A DNA stretch of 36,064 bases from Candidatus Iainarchaeum sp. (GCA_021158055.1 JAGGVJ010000039.1:1-36064); one strand, 5' to 3'; numbered from the stretch's first letter, positions 15,481-24,252 are shown. Made by a program: numbers and translations. Notes: generated by a model from the sequence alone, not told the origin.

Positions 15481-15634
15481 GGGGTCGTAGTATAGCTTGG
15501 CTAGTATGGCTGGCTCCAGACAGTTTAATGTTTGGAGCGATGAGTCCGCTTTGCGGGCAATGATGAAGTACTGGTAATACGGTTCGCTCCTTGGGAGAAA
15601 CCAGTAGACGGGAGTTCAAATCTCTCCGACCCCA
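15481..15634 (+). tRNA. tRNA-Trp (CCA) with an 80-nt structured intron
   Basis: Acceptor GGGGTCG/CGACCCC, T arm GGGAG-TTCAAAT-CTCTC and anticodon stem GCTGG/CCAGT surround anticodon CCA (15516-15518). The intron is 15520-15599, after nucleotide 37. CTCC (15514-15517) pairs with GGAG (15594-15597), with 3-nt bulges AGA and AAA, a canonical bulge-helix-bulge. Inside, GGAGCGA pairs with TCGCTCC and CCGC-TTT-GCGG forms a hairpin. ATGATGA at 15560-15566 equals a box C. CCA is not encoded, and an MBL gene ends 3 nt downstream on the opposite strand. Confidence 0.92.
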
Positions 15635-15636
15635 CT

Positions 15637-16302
15637 TTATTCCAGTTTGAGAATTATTACTTTCACGGAGTCGCCGGTTCTTTCCATGAACTTTTCCGCG
15701 TTCATTTCGAGCCCTGGAAGGCTTCCATAATGCATTGGGATGACAATTTTTGCTTTTATTGCGTTTGCTGCTTCTCCTGCTTCATTGCCGTCCATTGTGT
15801 AAGTGCCTCCGATGGGCAGCAGCGCGATATCAATATTTTGCGTGGCAAGATTTTTCATTTCAGGCGTCAGGTCAGTGTCTCCTGCAAAATATATTTTGAC
15901 ACCGGAAACAGTGAAAATAAATCCGACCCCGCATGCGTTTTTTGGGTGAAAGTTTTTTGAGATGTTGTATGCGGGAATTGTGCTTATTTCAATTCCTTTG
16001 ACTGTTGCGCTTTCCCCGGGCAGCATTGTTTTTATGTTAAAATCAAAGTTTGCAAGCTTGATTGCAGCATTTTTTGACGCGATTATTTTTGTGTCTTCTT
16101 TTTTTGCAGCATTGATTTTTGTGTCGTCGCAGTGGTCGTAATGTTCGTGGCTTACAAGTACAAGGTCTGCTTTTTCAGAGTAATTCCCAATTGTTCCTGC
16201 GTAAGGGTCAATGTACATGACAATGTCGCTTGTTTTTATTTTGAAGCTCGCGTGCCCGAACCATTGAATTGTGACGTCCCCTGTTTTAAAGAAATTCCCC
16301 AT
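15637..16302 (-). CDS. MBL-fold metal-dependent hydrolase (UlaG-like)
   Basis: The 221-residue protein is a metallo-beta-lactamase-fold hydrolase: IQWFGHASFKI, YIDPYAG, the metal-binding VLVSHEHYDHCDD, IYFAGDTDLTPEM and IPMHYG. This compact form is annotated as UPF0173/UlaG-like; its substrates are generally unknown. A strong GGGAGGT precedes the ATG. It stands alone, convergent with tRNA-Trp and 3 nt from its end. Confidence 0.92.
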   Translation of the reverse strand: MGNFFKTGDVTIQWFGHASFKIKTSDIVMYIDPYAGTIGNYSEKADLVLVSHEHYDHCDDTKINAAKKEDTKIIASKNAAIKLANFDFNIKTMLPGESATVKGIEISTIPAYNISKNFHPKNACGVGFIFTVSGVKIYFAGDTDLTPEMKNLATQNIDIALLPIGGTYTMDGNEAGEAANAIKAKIVIPMHYGSLPGLEMNAEKFMERTGDSVKVIILKLE

Positions 16303-16515
16303 GAAACAACCTCCCTTGCAGTTATTTTTTGCTGCCTGCTTTTAAGCTGTGCTGAATCTGTTTTGCTGACAAAAATTTTTTTTAACACACAGTTAATTAA
16401 TGCTAATTTTAATATTAATTCACATAGTTAATTAATACATAGTTGAACACATGTTAATAATGTTTTTAGTGCTCAAATTTTTTGATCTTTTGATTATCTG
16501 ATTAATAGCATGTGG
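16303..16515. other. AT-rich intergenic DNA, no gene seen
   Basis: This is AT-rich DNA with several AGTTAATTAAT-type words (about 16391-16438), which can act as TATA elements. No coding frame or RNA is recognisable. It leads into the 26-nt tandem repeat. Confidence 0.5.
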
Positions 16516-16645
16516 GATAATAATGTGGAATGGTAGTGTGAGATAATAATGTGGAATGGTAGTGTGAGATTGTAACACAGAATGATAATATAAGATGATA
16601 ACATAAAATGATGACATGAAGTAATAATGCAGGGTGAGAGGTTGG
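16516..16645 (+). repeat. 26-nt tandem repeat, five decaying copies
   Basis: Units start at 16516, 16542, 16568, 16594 and 16620, exactly 26 nt apart. The first two are identical (GATAATAATGTGGAATGG...). The third and fourth keep the GAT-TAA-A-AATG framework. The fifth ends in the ribosome-binding site and start codon of the following gene. It is an intergenic tandem array, not CRISPR, because there are no unique spacers. Confidence 0.75.
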
Positions 16646-17142
16646 CTAAAAAACATATTGACGGTAAAAAAAGGAAATTGGCTGCGGATTCAAACAAAAA
16701 CGCAAAAAAGTTTAACATGAAACAAGCCATGGATTACGTGGGAATTGCGGTTATTCTTTTGATTGCGGTTGCATCAATTTATTATGTGCTGGTTAGCGGC
16801 AGTCCTGAAAAAATGAAGGACAAGTTTAACATTGATGTAATGCTTTCAAAAGCAGTGAAAGATTCAATGAAAGTTCAGGGAAAGTCAATTGAGTACTTTT
16901 TTTTCCTGGCGCCGAATTCAAAAGTGTGTGTAAGCGACGCTGTTTTTGAAACCGGGCTGGAGCCGGAAAACATGTCGTTTGATTTCAGCAGGCTGACTGA
17001 AGAACCCGGTGCTTTGGACGGCTTTAAAATACCTGAAGAAGAAAACTGTCTTGAGTCTGTTTCTGAAAAAGACCAAAATTTAGTTTTGAAAATAAAATGC
17101 GAAAACGACTCCTGCAACGTGTCATTTTCAGCAGGAAAGTAA
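16642..17142 (+). CDS. single-pass membrane-anchored protein, unknown
   Basis: The 166-residue protein has a highly basic N-terminus (AKKHIDGKKRKLAADSNKNA), one transmembrane helix (about residues 31-52) and an outer domain with cysteines near its middle and end (NSKVCVSD, EENCLES, KIKCENDSCN). I recognise no family. GGTG (16633-16636) plus 5 nt selects TTG 16642 over the upstream ATG 16627. The start region is the last unit of a 26-nt tandem repeat, so repeat copy number could affect its expression. Confidence 0.65.
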   Translation: MAKKHIDGKKRKLAADSNKNAKKFNMKQAMDYVGIAVILLIAVASIYYVLVSGSPEKMKDKFNIDVMLSKAVKDSMKVQGKSIEYFFFLAPNSKVCVSDAVFETGLEPENMSFDFSRLTEEPGALDGFKIPEEENCLESVSEKDQNLVLKIKCENDSCNVSFSAGK

Positions 17143-17236
17143 TTGGATTAAACAAGTAATCGGATTGAACACCTGTCACTGCAGGACGCTTTCAAAAAGA
17201 TGAAAAAACAGAAAGAGTGGTTGGTTTTTTAGTGAA

Positions 17237-17617
17237 TCACTCTTTTATCAGTTTTGCGTTGATGACCATGTCCTGGGCAGGCCGTGATGTTACAATTGCT
17301 TTACCCAGTTCTGTTTCAATAACGGCGCCTTTGGTGATGATGTTCCGCCTTGAGTAGTGGCGGTTGGCGTTGTTTTCTGATACTTTCAGAATTTTTGTTT
17401 TTTGGATTTTTCCCGGTTCAACTGTTATATTTGCACTGTCAATTGCGCTGAACCTGACTTTAGTGGACCCGCCTTTGTTTTTGATTGTTTTGCTTTTGCT
17501 TTCTCCAACGGTTACTTCTGTCGGAATGTTTCCAATCTGTGAAAGCCTTTTTTTGCAGGACTTGGTGATTTTTGCTCCTGTAGACTTTGTTTTTGATTTC
17601 AAGTGCCATTGTGTCAA
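17237..17617 (-). CDS. rps8e: ribosomal protein S8e
   Basis: The 126-residue protein matches archaeal S8e end to end: TEVTVGE, NKGGSTKVRFSAID, ENNANRHYSRRNIITKGA and GKAIVTSRPAQD. It is a small-subunit ribosomal protein shared by archaea and eukaryotes. It begins at TTG 17617, preceded by GGAGGGAT. It is divergent from cgi121, with about 48 nt between starts. Confidence 0.95.
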   Translation of the reverse strand: MTQWHLKSKTKSTGAKITKSCKKRLSQIGNIPTEVTVGESKSKTIKNKGGSTKVRFSAIDSANITVEPGKIQKTKILKVSENNANRHYSRRNIITKGAVIETELGKAIVTSRPAQDMVINAKLIKE

Positions 17618-17665
17618 ATTAATCCCTCCGATGTTAAAGATTACTTTTTTATTTACTGGCTTGCC

Positions 17666-18253
17666 ATGTTAGATATGTTTTTTTTTAACGTGAAAACAAA
17701 TTTGAATAATGATTCAAACACTGCTTTTGCATGGGTGTGTTTTGCAAACAAAAACGAAGAAGGCATGTTAAAATCTGCAAACAGGGCTGCAAAGCGATTT
17801 GACTGCGTTGTCCAGTTGATTGATGCGAAAAATATCTGTTCAAAACAACACATAGTTAATAGTGTGTTTTTGGCTTTAAAATCTTTCGAAAATAAATCTA
17901 ATTTTTCCCAAAATTTGGGTCTTGAGATTCTCCTGCGTGCTTCTGCAGGGAAAAACATAAAAAACGCAATTGAAGTCATGGGCGTGAAAAACACACAAGA
18001 TACTTACGTTGCAGTTGCGCTTGGAGACTCGTGCAGGGAAGCGGTTTCTTTTCTGTTGTCTGACGCAGTCGGTTCAAAAGAAGTTGCGGAAAAAAAACCT
18101 TCGCAAGAGTCCACGGGTCATATTATGCAGGTGTTTGATGTTTCTTCTGCGCAAATCAGTTTGATTGCGCAAACCAAGGGGTTTGAAGAAAGATACAATG
18201 CATTATGCGGCCTTGTTCTTGAAAAAGTTGCACTGCTTGACCTTGAACGCTGA
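17666..18253 (+). CDS. cgi121: KEOPS complex subunit Cgi121
   Basis: From ATG 17666 this is a 195-residue protein. The diagnostic block is LGLEILLRASAGKNIKNAIEVMGVK, followed by TYVAVALGDS, as in Cgi121. This subunit binds tRNA and regulates Kae1-Bud32 in synthesis of t6A37. A longer frame from 17603 would overlap the S8e start and adds no family sequence; ATG 17675 is a further option. It converges with the Hef gene, a common partner of cgi121 in archaeal genomes. Confidence 0.88.
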   Translation: MLDMFFFNVKTNLNNDSNTAFAWVCFANKNEEGMLKSANRAAKRFDCVVQLIDAKNICSKQHIVNSVFLALKSFENKSNFSQNLGLEILLRASAGKNIKNAIEVMGVKNTQDTYVAVALGDSCREAVSFLLSDAVGSKEVAEKKPSQESTGHIMQVFDVSSAQISLIAQTKGFEERYNALCGLVLEKVALLDLER

Positions 18254-18277
18254 TTTTGCATTTGTCAGCTGCAGTAA

Positions 18278-20599
18278 TCAGTTGTTGATTTTGTCTTCTT
18301 CAAATTTTCTTGTCAGTATGTCGCGGATTGCCTGTGCTTTTTTCTCCCCAAGGTTTTCTGTTTTTTTCAATTCTTCATCGCTTGCACTGAAAACTGCTTC
18401 AACCGAGCCGAATTTTTTCAGCAGTTCACATGCCATTACAGGACCGATTCCGGGAAGGCTTTCAACGATAAACTGCTGCTGTTGCGCAGCCGTCATTGCG
18501 GTTTTTTCACCTTGAAGCCTGACAGGCCTTTTTTCGTCAAACTGCTCCCTTTTTGCCATGGCAGCCAAAATCATTGCGGTTTCCGCAGGGTTTTGCGTTG
18601 ACACGACCGGCATTGAATAATCCACGATGATTGATGCGATTGCTCCACTAATTGCTTTTGGACTGATGTTCCTGAGCGAGTAAATGTTGCTTCCTTCAAC
18701 GATTAGCACTGGTTTTTCAAAATTCCTGCGCAGTTCTTTAACTTGGGAAAAAAGCCTCCCGTCAAGCAGGGACTGCAAAAAGTCGTCTGCTGCTTTTCGC
18801 TCCACAGCGACCCTGTCGCTTAAAATGTAGTCTGCAACAGGCAACTGCTTTGCTTTCACTGCAATATCCAGTTCTGCAAGGTGCCGCATGACCCTGCTTG
18901 CTTTTTCCCTGTGGTCAACGATTATTATGGCTTGCGTCTGTTTCAAGTCAGTTTCCCCCTTGTTGTTTTCGCGTGAAAATTCAAGAATGCTTTTTTGATG
19001 CCGGTCTTCCGTCGGTTTGCTTTCACTTTTTTGTTCAAAGAGTGAAGTGTTTTTGCCGTTGAAAACTTTGCTCATGGAATTAAGCGTGCGGATCATTTTT
19101 CTTTCTTTTGATATGCTTGACCAGTAAAAGGATTCGTCGCGGGTTTTTTTTGCCATGAAGATGAATACTTTTCCTTTCTGCGAGCGTCCGGTCCTTCCGC
19201 GCCTTTGTATAAACCGTATTTCTGAAGGCACAGGCTCGTAAAGTATGACCGCGTCAACTGCGGGAATGTCAAGGCCTTCTTCTGCAACAGAAGTTGCAAC
19301 AAGCACATTGAATTTTCCTTTTCGAAAACGCTCAAGCATTTCATGCTGTTTTTTTTGTGAGAGCCCTTTGTCGTTTGTCTTCATGGCCTGCCCGATAAAC
19401 CGTTCTGCAGAGATGCCTTTGATGCCGTTGATTTCGTTGACTATCCTGCTGGCGGTGTTTCTGTAGTTTGAAAAAACAATGAATTTTGCCTTTGGGTTTT
19501 TTGAAAGAAGAAGTTTCAGGGTTTCAAGGAGTTTCGGAAGCTTTGGGTGATCTATTCCCTTGTTTTTGAGTTTTTCGCAAAGGACCCTGGCTTTAGTTAT
19601 CTGCATGTCGGAAAGCAGGCGTTTTTCTGCTTTGCTTTTGATTTTTTTTTCATTTATGGAATTGAAATACTTGCTTAAGGAATGAATGCCTTGCGTTTCA
19701 AGCAGTTCTATGGCGTAAGTGAGTTTCATTAATGATGCCTGCAGCGATATCGCAGCAAAACTGAGGGGATCCCGTTTTTCAAGCATGATGGTTCTTATCT
19801 TGCTTCCGAGGTCAAGCAGGTTTTTTTTGGTTAAGTTTTTGATGTCGGCGCTTTCGATAAATTCCATTTTTTTGAGTTCGTTCAGCCTTTGCGAACATAC
19901 GTTTTCAAGCAGCTTTTTTATGTCAGTGAACTCTTGCGGCAGGTCAACTTTCACCCAGTCGATCTCAAGCTCTTTTACATATTCTTTGACGTCGCTGTCT
20001 CCTGAAGTTTTTATTTCAATGTTGTTTATGTTCAAATTTGAGCACACGTCGTTTATTTTTTCAACGCTTGCTCCCGGAGACGCGGTAAGCGCAAGGACCA
20101 GCTGGTTTTTGCCCTGCCGTTGATACTGTTTTGATATAAAGACGTAGGCATAGTTTTTCACTGCGCGGTGCGCCTCGTCAAAGATAAGCAGTGAGACGTC
20201 GCTTAAGTCAATGTTTGAAGAGACAAGCTCGTTTTCAATGGTCTGGGGCGTTGCGCAGATGACTGTGCTTTTCCTCCATAAATCGCTTCTTTCTTCCGGT
20301 TTTAACGCGCCGGTCATGAGTGAAAAGGAATCTTCTTTGAGATTGATGAATGCTTTCATGGACCTGTGGTGCTGGACTGCAAGCGGTTTTGTTGGGGCAA
20401 GGAAAAGCACTTTTGACTTTGGGTTTTTTTTAAGGACGGCTGCAGACACCATTGCTGCAATGACTGTTTTTCCAAGCGCGGTGGGAGCAACCACCAAAGA
20501 GCTGCCTTTGTCGATTATTCTTGCAGTGAGGATTTCCTGATAAAGCCTTGATTTGATGGAACCGGACCGGATGAGCGGGTGTTTAATTGTGCCTGCCAT
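18278..20599 (-). CDS. hef: Hef, FANCM-type helicase with XPF nuclease
   Basis: The 773-residue protein has the full Hef layout. Superfamily 2 helicase: APTALGKT 38-45 (Walker A, with Ala where Gly is usual), DEAH 141-144, QRRGRTGR 465-472. Then a linker, the XPF nuclease domain with VERKAADDF (599-607, the ERKxxxD active site) and a tandem helix-hairpin-helix tail (LPGIGPVMACELLKKFG, then NLGEKKAQ). Hef processes stalled replication forks and branched DNA. ATG 20599 follows TATA-like sequence and is probably leaderless. The first third of the linker between helicase lobes is charged and helical, as in FANCM. Confidence 0.96.
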   Translation of the reverse strand: MAGTIKHPLIRSGSIKSRLYQEILTARIIDKGSSLVVAPTALGKTVIAAMVSAAVLKKNPKSKVLFLAPTKPLAVQHHRSMKAFINLKEDSFSLMTGALKPEERSDLWRKSTVICATPQTIENELVSSNIDLSDVSLLIFDEAHRAVKNYAYVFISKQYQRQGKNQLVLALTASPGASVEKINDVCSNLNINNIEIKTSGDSDVKEYVKELEIDWVKVDLPQEFTDIKKLLENVCSQRLNELKKMEFIESADIKNLTKKNLLDLGSKIRTIMLEKRDPLSFAAISLQASLMKLTYAIELLETQGIHSLSKYFNSINEKKIKSKAEKRLLSDMQITKARVLCEKLKNKGIDHPKLPKLLETLKLLLSKNPKAKFIVFSNYRNTASRIVNEINGIKGISAERFIGQAMKTNDKGLSQKKQHEMLERFRKGKFNVLVATSVAEEGLDIPAVDAVILYEPVPSEIRFIQRRGRTGRSQKGKVFIFMAKKTRDESFYWSSISKERKMIRTLNSMSKVFNGKNTSLFEQKSESKPTEDRHQKSILEFSRENNKGETDLKQTQAIIIVDHREKASRVMRHLAELDIAVKAKQLPVADYILSDRVAVERKAADDFLQSLLDGRLFSQVKELRRNFEKPVLIVEGSNIYSLRNISPKAISGAIASIIVDYSMPVVSTQNPAETAMILAAMAKREQFDEKRPVRLQGEKTAMTAAQQQQFIVESLPGIGPVMACELLKKFGSVEAVFSASDEELKKTENLGEKKAQAIRDILTRKFEEDKINN

Positions 20600-20779
20600 G
20601 AATTAATTAAGTTAATCAGGCCTTAAATAATATAAGTTTTCCAATTAGCACTGTATTTTGCATATGGGAATATGGTGGAAAACTCAATTTATTTTTGACA
20701 ATGTCCGAAAATCCACGGGTTTTTGCAGGAAAAATGCTGAAACGTTAGTGTGGGCACACATAACCCAGGCAAACAATCA

Positions 20780-21244
20780 TCACTTAATACCTAATTGTTC
20801 ATCTAAAGGTGGATTTGAAAAATATGCCCGTACATTAAAATCAAAATTCACAAGTTCAATCATTTCAAAGTCTTTTCTTTCTATTAATTTGAAGCCGTCT
20901 TTAGGTAAATATTTATTTTTAAAATCGAAATAGTTAAAAACAGTGAAATCTGCATCGCCACGTTCAGGCCTGGTTTTATCTGGATTACGTATCTTAAGTA
21001 ATCTGAGATTTCCTGCAACTGTTTTAATTGGATTAATCTCAAATAAAGGGCCTGTAGGAGTATCTTTAATTATTTTTCCGATTTTATTAGCAACCTTGAT
21101 TAAGATTTCAAATTCTTCAGAACTTTGAGAAAAGATGCAAGCATAATTTACTTGTGCATTCTGTTCTGCAGTATATTTATTTTTTAACTCGCAAGATTGT
21201 TTTACAATTCCTTGAACTTGTTTTTTTAAATCTTCTGTTTCCAT
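20780..21244 (-). CDS. conserved-looking small protein, unknown
   Basis: The 154-residue soluble protein is not recognised. It has a charged N-terminal helix, a central region IGKIIKDTPTGPLFEINPI and a run of charged residues (RNPDKTRPERGDADFTVFNYFDF). There are no membrane helices or obvious catalytic motifs. The composition is Lys/Asn/Ile-rich and AT-biased relative to Hef and histone on either side, so it may be acquired. ATG 21244 is followed at normal distance by TATA-like DNA upstream (AAACTTATTTTATATAG in the opposite reading), which suggests its own promoter. Confidence 0.6.
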   Translation of the reverse strand: METEDLKKQVQGIVKQSCELKNKYTAEQNAQVNYACIFSQSSEEFEILIKVANKIGKIIKDTPTGPLFEINPIKTVAGNLRLLKIRNPDKTRPERGDADFTVFNYFDFKNKYLPKDGFKLIERKDFEMIELVNFDFNVRAYFSNPPLDEQLGIK

Positions 21245-21387
21245 AACAATAATTAGATTAAACTTATTTTATATAGATTTCTAAACGGTTGTTTGATGGT
21301 GTGCTGACTTGACAGATTAGTTTTTAGATAATTATTTAAACAATTTTGCGGTTATTTGTTAATAGTTTAGTTGATGGAGGTTTTTAG

Positions 21388-21600
21388 ATGTCTGAATTGC
21401 CAGTAGCACCCGTAGCAAGGATTATTAAGAACGCGGGGGGTTCCAGAGTTTCTGATGTCGCTGCAAAAGAACTCGCGGAATTTCTCGAAGAAGTCGGAAC
21501 AGATGTTGCCATCCAGGCGATAGCAATGGCAAAACACGCCGGAAGAACAACTGTCAAAGCCGTTGACATAAAAATGGCCAAAAAAACACTTGGCGTCTGA
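21388..21600 (+). CDS. archaeal histone
   Basis: The 70-residue single histone fold reads [14 protein letters not shown], then [18 protein letters not shown] and [21 protein letters not shown], matching HMf/HPy-type histones over their whole length. It dimerises and wraps DNA into chromatin-like fibres. GGAGG precedes the ATG, and a TATA-like ATTATTTAAAC lies near 21330-21340. The gene stands alone. Confidence 0.95.
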   Translation: MSELPVAPVARIIKNAGGSRVSDVAAKELAEFLEEVGTDVAIQAIAMAKHAGRTTVKAVDIKMAKKTLGV

Positions 21601-21728
21601 CCACTTAAACTGAAAGCGCGGGAAAGAATAATTGCAGTTAAAATGCAGTCAATCGGATTGCTTTTAATTGAATTATTTCCTCCGTTTTTTGGTTATTTTT
21701 TATTTTAAAAAATTTTTAGGGTGATTTT

Positions 21729-23000
21729 ATCCAGTACATAGACCTTGGTTACCAGCCTACAAAAAACGACTTAATCTGTGAATACACTTTTGAATCCGGA
21801 CTCTCCCCGGAAGATGCAGCTTCAAGGCTTGCCGGCGAGTCATCCATAGGCACGTGGACTGAAATATCCACCATGAAACCGGGGATTGCGAAAAAACTTG
21901 CACCGCACGTGTTTTTTATTGATAAAAAGACAAAGACTGTGAGAATCGCGTATCCTGAAGAGCTTTTTGAACAGGGCAACATGCCGCAGATACTCAGCAG
22001 CATTGCAGGAAACATTTTCGGCATGAAAGCAGTGGACAATCTTCGTTTGCAGGATATTGATTTTCCTTCTTTGGTAATAAAATCGTTTAAGGGGCCGAAG
22101 TTTGGAATAAAAGGGATAAGAAAGTTCATGTCAGTGAAAAACAGGCCGTTTGTCGGGACAATAGTCAAACCAAAAGTCGGGCTGAATGAAACAGAACACG
22201 CCAAAGTGGCTTTTGATGCATGGACAGGTGGCTGTGACATAGTAAAAGACGACGAGAACCTCACTTCAATGACGTTCAATAATTTTGAGGACAGGGTGAT
22301 AAAAACCCTTGAAGCAAGGGACCGCGCGCAGCAAGAAACCGGTGAGAAAAAAGCATACATGCCGAATGTTACTGCCGAGACAGGCGAGATGATTAAAAGA
22401 GCCGAGTTTGTCAGGGAACACGGCGGCCGCTATGCAATGATTGACATAATAACAAGCGGTTTTTCCGGGCTCCAGTCGCTTCGGGAAGCAGACCTTGGCC
22501 TTGCAATCCACGCCCACCGCGCCATGTACGCGGCACTTTCAAGGAACCCAAAGCACGGCGTAAGCATGCTTGTAATTGCAAAGATTGCGAGAATAGTTGG
22601 GGTTGACCAGCTGCACATAGGGACTATTATCGGGAAAATGCACGGCGGTGCCGGTGAAGTGAAATCAATTCAAGATGCTGTTGAAAAACAAAAAATAAGC
22701 GCCGGCTCAAAGATTTCGTCGCACGTGCTTGGGCAAGATTGGGGTGATACAAACACTGTTTTGGCGGTTTCTTCGGGGGGATTGCACCCTGGACACATTT
22801 CAAAACTGGTTGAACTCATGGGCTCTGACGTGGTAATCCAGCTTGGTGGCGGAATACACGGTCACCCGGACGGGACATTTGCCGGTGCGAAAGCCGCGAG
22901 GGATGCGATTAACGCAAGCGTTTCAGGAGTTTCATTGGAAGAAGCTTCAAAGCAGTCAACAGAGCTTGCGGCAGCCATAAAAAAATGGGGCGTTGTGTGA
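21729..23000 (+). CDS. rbcL: form III RuBisCO large subunit, probable ATC start
   Basis: The archaeal RuBisCO fixes CO2 on ribulose-1,5-bisphosphate from nucleotide (AMP) breakdown. Translated from ATC 21729 it is 423 residues, normal for form III, and begins with the family block YIDLGYQPTKNDLICEYTF; the first ATG, at 21873, would delete about 48 conserved residues including GTWT. Key sites: GTIVKPKVGL (catalytic Lys about 147), GGCDIVKDDENL (carbamylated Lys about 173 with the metal acids), loop 6 IIGKMHG, SSGGLHPGH and GGGIHGHPDGT. GGTG (21720-21723) is 5 nt before ATC, the spacing used throughout this window. The XTP pyrophosphatase gene follows directly. Confidence 0.93.
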   Translation: MQYIDLGYQPTKNDLICEYTFESGLSPEDAASRLAGESSIGTWTEISTMKPGIAKKLAPHVFFIDKKTKTVRIAYPEELFEQGNMPQILSSIAGNIFGMKAVDNLRLQDIDFPSLVIKSFKGPKFGIKGIRKFMSVKNRPFVGTIVKPKVGLNETEHAKVAFDAWTGGCDIVKDDENLTSMTFNNFEDRVIKTLEARDRAQQETGEKKAYMPNVTAETGEMIKRAEFVREHGGRYAMIDIITSGFSGLQSLREADLGLAIHAHRAMYAALSRNPKHGVSMLVIAKIARIVGVDQLHIGTIIGKMHGGAGEVKSIQDAVEKQKISAGSKISSHVLGQDWGDTNTVLAVSSGGLHPGHISKLVELMGSDVVIQLGGGIHGHPDGTFAGAKAARDAINASVSGVSLEEASKQSTELAAAIKKWGVV

Positions 23001-23570
23001 TTGCCGGCTTTGTGCGGTTCCTTTGAAAAACAAGGCCGTGTTCTTCTTGCAACATCAAACAAGAAAAAAGTCAGGGAGTTTTCAGGCATTCTCGGCTTTG
23101 AACTTGAGCAGTTTGATGTTGACCTTGACGAAGTGCAGGCAGTTGATCCTGAAAAAGTGGCGTTTCACAAGGCAAAGAAAGCATTTGAGCTTTCACGGTG
23201 TCCTGTGGTAGTTGAAGACACGGCGCTTTATTTTTCTGCTTTGGGGGGTTTTCCGGGAGCGCTCATTAAATGGCTTGAGGACACAGCCGGGCTTGAATCA
23301 GCCTGCCGCGTCCTTGACGGGTTTTCTGACAGAAGCGCTGTTGCCGAGTCATGCGTGGTGTTTTTTGACGGTTCAGTGCAAAAAATGTTTCGCGGAAGAG
23401 TCAAGGGGATGATTTCAATGCATCCCTGCGGGGACAACGGTTTCGGGTGGGATTCCATTTTCATCCCGAAAAATGAAAACAAAAGCTTTGCACAGATGTC
23501 CGCAGTGAAAAAAGACTCCATGTCAATGCGAAAAAAAGCGCTTTTGCAACTGAAAGAATTTTTTTTCTGA
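23001..23570 (+). CDS. XTP/dITP pyrophosphatase (HAM1/RdgB family)
   Basis: The 189-residue protein carries the family signatures VLLATSNKKKVREF, VVVEDTALYFSALGGFPGA, the GFGWDSIF block and SMRKKALLQL. It hydrolyses XTP, ITP and dITP, cleansing nucleotide pools. It starts at TTG 23001 immediately after the RuBisCO stop; the ribosome-binding signal there is weak, so coupling is likely. A purine-nucleotide enzyme next to RuBisCO fits a nucleotide-salvage context, but this pairing could be chance. Confidence 0.93.
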   Translation: MPALCGSFEKQGRVLLATSNKKKVREFSGILGFELEQFDVDLDEVQAVDPEKVAFHKAKKAFELSRCPVVVEDTALYFSALGGFPGALIKWLEDTAGLESACRVLDGFSDRSAVAESCVVFFDGSVQKMFRGRVKGMISMHPCGDNGFGWDSIFIPKNENKSFAQMSAVKKDSMSMRKKALLQLKEFFF

Positions 23571-23592
23571 AAGTTTTTAATCGCGACTGTTT

Positions 23593-24252
23593 TTATTCAA
23601 TCATGATGTCTATTGCGTCATCCAGATCCGAAACAAATTTGACTTTGAGGCCGTTGATTTTTTGAAGCTCTTCTTTTTCGGTTGGTGTGTGAAATTCTGA
23701 AACCACAAGCACTTTCCCGCCGATGTTTCTCACTGCGTGTGCTTTTTCAAGTATTTTTTGCACTTTTTCAATTTTGCCGATATCTGAAATTGTCCCTGAT
23801 GCAAAATACCCTTCCCTGATTTTTTTGTTTTCCGCAAGGCAGTAAATGGCAAGTCCGATGGGAAGCCCGGCGCTCGGGCCCTTTGCAAGGGACGCTTCTG
23901 ATTCAATGTGAATATACAGGTCATGGTTTCCGAAAAAAAAATTTGTTTTCGGGTTAATGAAAGTCACGGCGTCTTTGAACGACTGCTGGATGCTTGAATC
24001 TATTTTTGATTTTGTTGCGTCAAAGAACATTTTTCCGCTTCCGGGAACTGCAGTGACGTTTATTTTTACAACGGTTGCTTTTCCGCCGAGAAATGCCATG
24101 TCGGAAACCGCCGGCACTTGAACTGAAACAGTTTTTGATCCCTTCAGTAAAGGGTTTATGTTCAGAGCCCCGTAAACAGCAAACGCGCCAAGCAGAAAGG
24201 AAAGAATGAGCAGTCCTGCAAGAACGGGTTTTTTGAAATTGTTTTTTTTCAT
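23593..24252 (-). CDS. membrane-anchored Lon-type (S16) serine protease domain
   Basis: The 219-residue protein has one N-terminal membrane helix after MKKNNFKKP, then a lone Lon proteolytic domain. It has the catalytic Ser in KGPSAGLPIGLA and the strand GTISDIGKIEKVQKILEKA, which carries the likely catalytic Lys. No AAA+ module is present. It resembles the archaeal predicted Ser-protease family (COG1750-like). GGTG plus 5 nt fixes the start at ATG 24252 rather than 24279. It probably degrades or trims proteins at the outer face of the membrane. Confidence 0.85.
   Translation of the reverse strand: MKKNNFKKPVLAGLLILSFLLGAFAVYGALNINPLLKGSKTVSVQVPAVSDMAFLGGKATVVKINVTAVPGSGKMFFDATKSKIDSSIQQSFKDAVTFINPKTNFFFGNHDLYIHIESEASLAKGPSAGLPIGLAIYCLAENKKIREGYFASGTISDIGKIEKVQKILEKAHAVRNIGGKVLVVSEFHTPTEKEELQKINGLKVKFVSDLDDAIDIMIE

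Noticed and set aside
16432-16730. Minus-strand frames rich in Ser, Ile and Tyr
   Set aside because: They are by-products of the 26-nt repeat and the AT-rich leader; no start signal or family similarity.
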